Origin: Spirochaetaceae bacterium
GTDB taxonomy: Bacteria > Spirochaetota > Spirochaetia > Treponematales > Breznakiellaceae
Assembly (NCBI GenBank): GCA_031279965.1
Contig: JAITHM010000062.1
Span: 1-17,131, forward strand
Reading direction: 5' to 3'
Length of the DNA: 17,131 bases
Below the pieces are notes generated by a model. That model was not told the origin of the DNA, made no database searches, and worked only from the letters and a program-made list of their open reading frames with translations. Position numbers and translations under genes: made by a program. Each line of letters opens with the position of its first letter. The stretch's first letter is position 1. Of this stretch, positions 13,806 to 17,131 are shown one piece after another.

Positions 13806-14465
13806 TTAACGCGCGCCAGTCCGGTGTTCGCCGGTAATTGAAAACTCGACCCATTCAGCAATATTTACCGCATGATCGCCAATGCGTTCCAGGTATTTAG
13901 CTACCATTAACGCTTCCAGCGCGTCTCCGCCTTCTGCCGGATTTTTTTGAATAAGCGCGACAAGATCTTCTTTTATTTTGGTAAAAAGCCCGTCAACCGT
14001 ATTGTCACATGCAATAACTTCTTCTGCAACAGAAATATCCCGTTTTACAAAAGCATCAATGCTGCCGGTAACCATCTTGATAACTGCCGCAGACATTTGA
14101 GAAATATGCCGAGTAAAATCACCGCTGTGCGTCATGCTTATTGTGGCAAAACGCGCCAATTCGGCAATATCGGCAGCCTGATCGCCAATGCGCTCCATAT
14201 CAGTAATCATCTTGAGTACGGATGAAATAAGGCGTAAATCGCGTGCCACGGGCTGCTGCTGCAAGAGGAGTTTAAGGCAAAGTGATTCTATTTCACGTTC
14301 TTTACGATCATTTTCTTTTTCAATCTCGATAGCCTCGCGGGCAAAGGCAGGGTCGTTGTTAAGCAGGCCGTCTACTGCATGAACAATTGCATGTTCACAA
14401 AGCGCTCCCATGGCTACAAGGTCATTGTTGAGCGTTTCAAGCTGAGTGTCAAATTTATTACGCAT
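13806..14465 (-). CDS. phoU: PhoU phosphate-transport regulator
   Basis: Cytoplasmic all-helical protein that links the Pst transporter to phosphate signalling and restrains phosphate uptake. The 219 residues form two three-helix PhoU repeats. The metal-binding motif appears twice, as ERIGDQAADIAE (91-102) and ERIGDHAVNIAE (193-204). Full length for the family. AGGAGA stands 8 nt before the ATG. It is 24 nt downstream of pstB and in the same operon. It converges on the DegT-like gene with only 30 nt between stops and no obvious terminator there. Confidence 0.97.
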   Translation of the reverse strand: MRNKFDTQLETLNNDLVAMGALCEHAIVHAVDGLLNNDPAFAREAIEIEKENDRKEREIESLCLKLLLQQQPVARDLRLISSVLKMITDMERIGDQAADIAELARFATISMTHSGDFTRHISQMSAAVIKMVTGSIDAFVKRDISVAEEVIACDNTVDGLFTKIKEDLVALIQKNPAEGGDALEALMVAKYLERIGDHAVNIAEWVEFSITGEHRTGAR

Positions 14466-14489
14466 GTGTTAATCTCCTGTCAACGAACG

Positions 14490-15242
14490 CTATCCAAAAC
14501 GTCCCGTAATATAATCTTCTGTTTGTTTTTCACGCGGCGCGGTAAAAAGTTTTTCTGTTCCGTTATATTCAACAAGCTCACCAAGCAGCAGGAATGCCGT
14601 ATGATCAGAGATGCGTACTGCCTGCTGCATGTTATGCGTTACAATAATGATAGTATATACGGATTTCATTTCGAGCACGAGATCTTCTATTTTTGAAGTT
14701 GAAATAGGATCAAGAGCAGAAGTTGGCTCATCCATCAAAAGTACTTCCGGTTCAACGGCAAGTGCGCGAGCTATGCACAGACGCTGCTGCTGGCCGCCGG
14801 AAAGGCTCATCGCATTTTTACGGAGTCTGTCTTTAAGCTCGTTCCAGATGGCAGCCTGCTTTAGGGAACGCTCTACAACAAAATCAAGCTCTGGTTTTGC
14901 ATGTATACCATGGGTGCGGGGGCCATAGGCGATATTATCGTAAACACTCATTGGGAATGGATTCGGTTTTTGAAACACCATTCCAACACGGCGCCGCAGG
15001 CTGTTTACTTCAATATGATTGATGTCTTCGCCGTCCAGCGTTACATGGCCCGTAATATAGCAGCCATCAACAAGATCATTCATGCGGTTGAGTGTTTTAA
15101 GCAACGTAGATTTCCCACAACCTGAAGGGCCAATAAATGCGGTAACGGCATTTTGCTGAATACCCAGCGTAATTCCTTTAAGTGCGTGAAATTCACCATA
15201 CGAGAGGCTCAAATTTTCAATTCCTATTTTTTCATCATTCAT
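14490..15242 (-). CDS. pstB: Phosphate ABC transporter ATP-binding protein PstB
   Basis: ATPase of the high-affinity phosphate importer PstSCAB, 250 residues with the PstB hallmarks. Walker A is GPSGCGKST (38-46). The PstB-specific TLNRMNDLVDG follows, then FQKPNPFPMSVYDNIAYG (90-107), the signature LSGGQQQRLCIARAL (147-161), Walker B LLMDEPTSALDP (168-179) and His203. The only in-frame start is the ATG at 15242, since a TAG lies 18 nt upstream. No good ribosome binding site precedes it, which is odd in this window. pstS, pstC and pstA are not adjacent: the next upstream gene is divergent and unrelated. The partner permease must be encoded elsewhere or be lost. Confidence 0.97.
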   Translation of the reverse strand: MNDEKIGIENLSLSYGEFHALKGITLGIQQNAVTAFIGPSGCGKSTLLKTLNRMNDLVDGCYITGHVTLDGEDINHIEVNSLRRRVGMVFQKPNPFPMSVYDNIAYGPRTHGIHAKPELDFVVERSLKQAAIWNELKDRLRKNAMSLSGGQQQRLCIARALAVEPEVLLMDEPTSALDPISTSKIEDLVLEMKSVYTIIIVTHNMQQAVRISDHTAFLLLGELVEYNGTEKLFTAPREKQTEDYITGRFG

Positions 15243-15270
15243 AAATACCGGAACACTCTAACATGGCTTA

Positions 15271-15311
15271 GGTAAATTCAACAAGATAATAGAGTAAAAT
15301 CAATGTAAATT
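15271..15311 (-). promoter_or_regulatory. Phased GTAAAWT repeats upstream of pstB (Pho-box-like)
   Basis: Three copies of GTAAA(A/T)T lie at 15272-15278, 15294-15300 and 15305-15311. Read toward pstB they are TTTACC, TTTACT and TTTACA boxes at spacings of 22 and 11 bp, so all share an 11-bp phase. This resembles the TTWACA direct-repeat sites of Firmicute PhoP. A TATTAT (15291-15286) could be a -10 without a good -35. The region is AT-rich, so chance is possible. It also lies between the divergent pstB and the secreted-protein gene, so either could be controlled. Confidence 0.35.
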
Positions 15312-15351
15312 TTTTCTTAAGTTTGAATTTAAAAATGCCGATACAAGAGTT

Positions 15352-16395
15352 ATGATGTATGTGTTTTTGGATAAGTTTTGCCGTTTGGCACTTGTGGGTA
15401 CTGTGTTGTGGTGCAGTAGTGTTGTCGGTATTGCCGCGGAACGCGACACAGAAAGTCAAACGTTTTCGACGTACTATGTTAAAACCAATGTTGAAGCACT
15501 TGATGCAAAAGGGGGCGGGGCCCCTGAAAGTACTGACTCTAAAGAAGAAACCAGTGCTCCGGTAAAGAACGATTCTAAAGACAGCAATGAACAGTTTGCA
15601 AAAGAATTATCGCTCCATTCACAATCGCTTCTTATCAAGAATGATATACTTGCCTATTATGGACATCCTAACTCTAAGGGGATGGGCATACTTGGGCGGC
15701 ACACAAAAGAGGATCTTTTAAAACGGCTTAATACGCTTGCCGATGAATACCGTACTGTCAGCGGGAATCGTGATATTATAAAAGCATTTTATATCATCTA
15801 TGGAACATGCTGGCCAGAAGGTGAAATTGGCATTATTTCTGACCCCAAATTGAAAGAATATATTAATTTTGCCAAAGAAAATGATATGCTTGTATTTCTT
15901 GACCATCAGATTGGCAAGTATGATCCTATACAATCATTGCGGCGTATGCTTCCGTATCTTAAAGAGTATCCTAATGTTCATCTAGCGCTTGATCCTGAAT
16001 GGCGCACGACAAAACCTATGCAGGAAATCGGCAGTGTCAGCGCGGAAGAAATCAACAAAGCACAGCAAGTTATGCAGGATTACATGACCGAAAACAAAAT
16101 AGAAGGCGAGCGTCTTCTTGTCATACATCAGTTTAATAGCGTGATGATAAAAAACCGCCGTAATGTCCGCGCCGATTTTGAGAATGTCCGGTTGGTGCTT
16201 TGTATGGATGGACACGGAACGCCGGCAAAAAAACGCGGGAGCTATGCGTATAATGCGGCGGCAACAAATATACCGGTTAAAGCCTTTAAGCTGTTTTATA
16301 ACGAAAAAGGCAATACAGGCGTTGACGTACCGCTTCTTACTCCGCAAGAAGTATACGAACTTAACCCGCGCCCGCTGCTGATTATGTATCAATAA
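15352..16395 (+). CDS. Secreted protein of unknown function, predicted (beta/alpha)8 barrel
   Basis: I do not recognise a named function. The 347 residues begin with a signal peptide: hydrophobic about 10-28 and an AXA-like site near GIAA|ERD. A polar, low-complexity linker follows (about 32-90). The remaining part has eight strand-like segments: ILAYYG (99-104), KAFYII (144-149), LVFLDHQ (180-186), VHLALDPEW (209-217), LLVIHQ (255-260), RLVLCMDG (280-287), KAFKLFY (310-316) and PLLIMYQ (341-347). Acidic residues at strand ends (Asp184, Asp214, Glu216, Asp286) recall glycoside hydrolase-like barrels; this is inference. Cys21 is preceded by Trp, so it is a poor lipobox. AAGAG at 15345 fits the second ATG (15355) better than 15352. 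Diverges from pstB. Confidence 0.75.
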   Translation: MMYVFLDKFCRLALVGTVLWCSSVVGIAAERDTESQTFSTYYVKTNVEALDAKGGGAPESTDSKEETSAPVKNDSKDSNEQFAKELSLHSQSLLIKNDILAYYGHPNSKGMGILGRHTKEDLLKRLNTLADEYRTVSGNRDIIKAFYIIYGTCWPEGEIGIISDPKLKEYINFAKENDMLVFLDHQIGKYDPIQSLRRMLPYLKEYPNVHLALDPEWRTTKPMQEIGSVSAEEINKAQQVMQDYMTENKIEGERLLVIHQFNSVMIKNRRNVRADFENVRLVLCMDGHGTPAKKRGSYAYNAAATNIPVKAFKLFYNEKGNTGVDVPLLTPQEVYELNPRPLLIMYQ

Positions 16396-16536
16396 GCTTT
16401 AAGTTGCTGCCGGCCGTTTTATTGACTTGTATTCAATTCTCTTCATGGCCAGCGCCCAAAGTTGTGCGTGCGCCTTTCGGCTCTCTCTTGCACTGAAATT
16501 GTATAAACCAGTATCATTTTGAAGAGGAGAAGCCGT

Positions 16537-17067
16537 ATGAAAACGTTGGATATGCGAGGGCAGCCCTGTCCGATTCCTGTGGTAAACGCAAAAAAAGCGC
16601 TTGCTGAACAGAACGCGCCGGTTGGCGTCGTTGTTTTGGTTGACAATGTTGTCGCCGTACAAAATCTGGAAAAAATGGCGAAGGGAACCGGCTGCGATTT
16701 TTCGTATACCCAGGAAAGTGCGGCGCACTACACAGTAACTATCATGAAGGGGGCGCTTGCTCACGGCTTGGACACACCTGATACAGTTGCGCCGGCCGCC
16801 GCAGAGGCAGTCGCCGAAAGTGTGGGATGTGCGCCGGTCGTGCTTATCACAGCGGATAGCATGGGGCGCGGAGCGGAGGATCTTGGCCGTCTGCTTATAA
16901 AAGGCTTTGTTTTTTCGCTTGCACAGCTAAACCCACCGCCAATGGCAGTGATTTTCCTGAACGGTGGAGCGCATTTAACCACGGAAGGGGCAAATACTGT
17001 CCCTGATCTTAAAACGTTGGAGGAAAAAGGTGGCGGAATTTACACCTGCGGAACCTGCGCCAATTAA
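16537..17067 (+). CDS. yedF: YedF-type selenium-metabolism protein (TusA-like + DsrE-like), probably truncated by a TAA
   Basis: Putative sulfur/selenium-carrier protein, usually found near selD or other selenium genes. An N-terminal SirA/TusA domain has the LDMRGQPCPIPVVNAKKAL motif with Cys11. A DsrE-like domain (about 98-176) ends in CGTC (Cys171, Cys174). Family members continue past CGTC for some 25-30 residues with an L-x-x-x-L-x-x-G-x-x-x-x-M-x-x-I pattern. Here the TAA at 17065-17067 stops the protein at CGTCAN, yet the same frame beyond it reads on with LTESLAEGRIVDMTAI, matching that tail. It is either a recent nonsense mutation or sequence error, or a tolerated truncation. The ATG is chosen because GAGGAG precedes it by 7 nt. 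A weak -10 TATAAA is at 16502-16507. Its downstream partners are outside the window. Confidence 0.85.
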   Translation: MKTLDMRGQPCPIPVVNAKKALAEQNAPVGVVVLVDNVVAVQNLEKMAKGTGCDFSYTQESAAHYTVTIMKGALAHGLDTPDTVAPAAAEAVAESVGCAPVVLITADSMGRGAEDLGRLLIKGFVFSLAQLNPPPMAVIFLNGGAHLTTEGANTVPDLKTLEEKGGGIYTCGTCAN

Positions 17068-17131
17068 AATAAATTGACTGAGTCTCTCGCCGAGGGACGC
17101 ATCGTTGACATGACGGCGATAACCAACTTGC
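17068..17131 (+). pseudogene. In-frame C-terminal remnant of yedF after the TAA
   Basis: The frame of yedF stays open from the TAA to the window edge, encoding NKLTESLAEGRIVDM and then TAITNL. It keeps the conserved Leu, Gly, Met and Ile spacing of the YedF C-terminus, indicating that this DNA was recently, or still is, part of the gene. The gene continues past the window end. Confidence 0.55.

Noticed and set aside
17065..17067. Selenocysteine recoding in the selenium gene yedF
   Set aside because: The codon is TAA, not TGA, and there is no known TAA-selenocysteine decoding in bacteria.
1..17131. CRISPR array, transposase, integrase, prophage or toxin-antitoxin locus
   Set aside because: I saw no regularly spaced repeats, recombinase-like protein, phage gene or paired small ORFs with such features on either strand.

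Overview
The window looks like chromosomal DNA of a spirochaete, most likely a Treponema relative. Three features point that way. The EF-G fragment has the spirochaete/mitochondrial-type P-loop (DSGKTT). The GAPDH is of the long spirochaete/kinetoplastid-like type. RNase Y, an orphan CheY, a Maf-type glycosyltransferase, PstB/PhoU and a YedF selenium-metabolism protein also occur together here. The assignment is inference from protein character, not a database match. Genes are tightly packed. There are no insertion sequences, CRISPR arrays, integrases or other signs of recent transfer, so this reads as ordinary chromosome with several accessory-looking operons.

Layout. 1-119 (-): 5' end of fusA behind a clear sigma-70-type promoter. 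406-478 (+): tRNA-Ala(CGC), with a structured trailer and a terminator. 645-718 (-): tRNA-Arg(TCG). 770-1825 (-): GAPDH with its own promoter, and a long hairpin between it and the tRNA-Arg. 2068-7134 (+): a five-gene operon of a YtrA-type GntR repressor, a two-TM slipin (SPFH protein), a LolD/MacB-type ATPase and two FtsX-type permeases. Its promoter sits inside a 15-bp near-perfect inverted repeat, a candidate autoregulatory operator. 7173-11939 (-): an operon transcribed RNase Y, then a membrane-anchored PpiD/SurA-like foldase, then a Maf/MptE-like (DUF115) protein. 12282-13775 (+): a single-domain response regulator followed by a DegT-fold protein that appears to have lost its PLP lysine. 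13806-15242 (-): pstB-phoU without pstSCA. 15352-16395 (+): a secreted protein of unknown function with a predicted eight-strand barrel. 16537-17067 (+): yedF, interrupted by an in-frame TAA before its conserved C-terminus.

How the parts work together. The GntR operon is the most system-like unit: a repressor controlling an inner-membrane exporter (lipoprotein release or lipid/antibiotic efflux) together with a membrane-organising slipin. RNase Y, the foldase and the Maf protein combine RNA turnover with envelope or flagellar surface biogenesis. The CheY/DegT pair, read divergently from RNase Y, may be a small signalling pair in which the aminotransferase fold is no longer catalytic. PstB/PhoU lie behind 11-bp-phased GTAAAWT repeats that resemble Pho-box architecture.

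The most unusual points are the operator-like repeat, the lysine-less DegT protein, the nonsense codon in yedF and the orphan pstB-phoU pair. I see no definite new multi-gene defence or mobile system.
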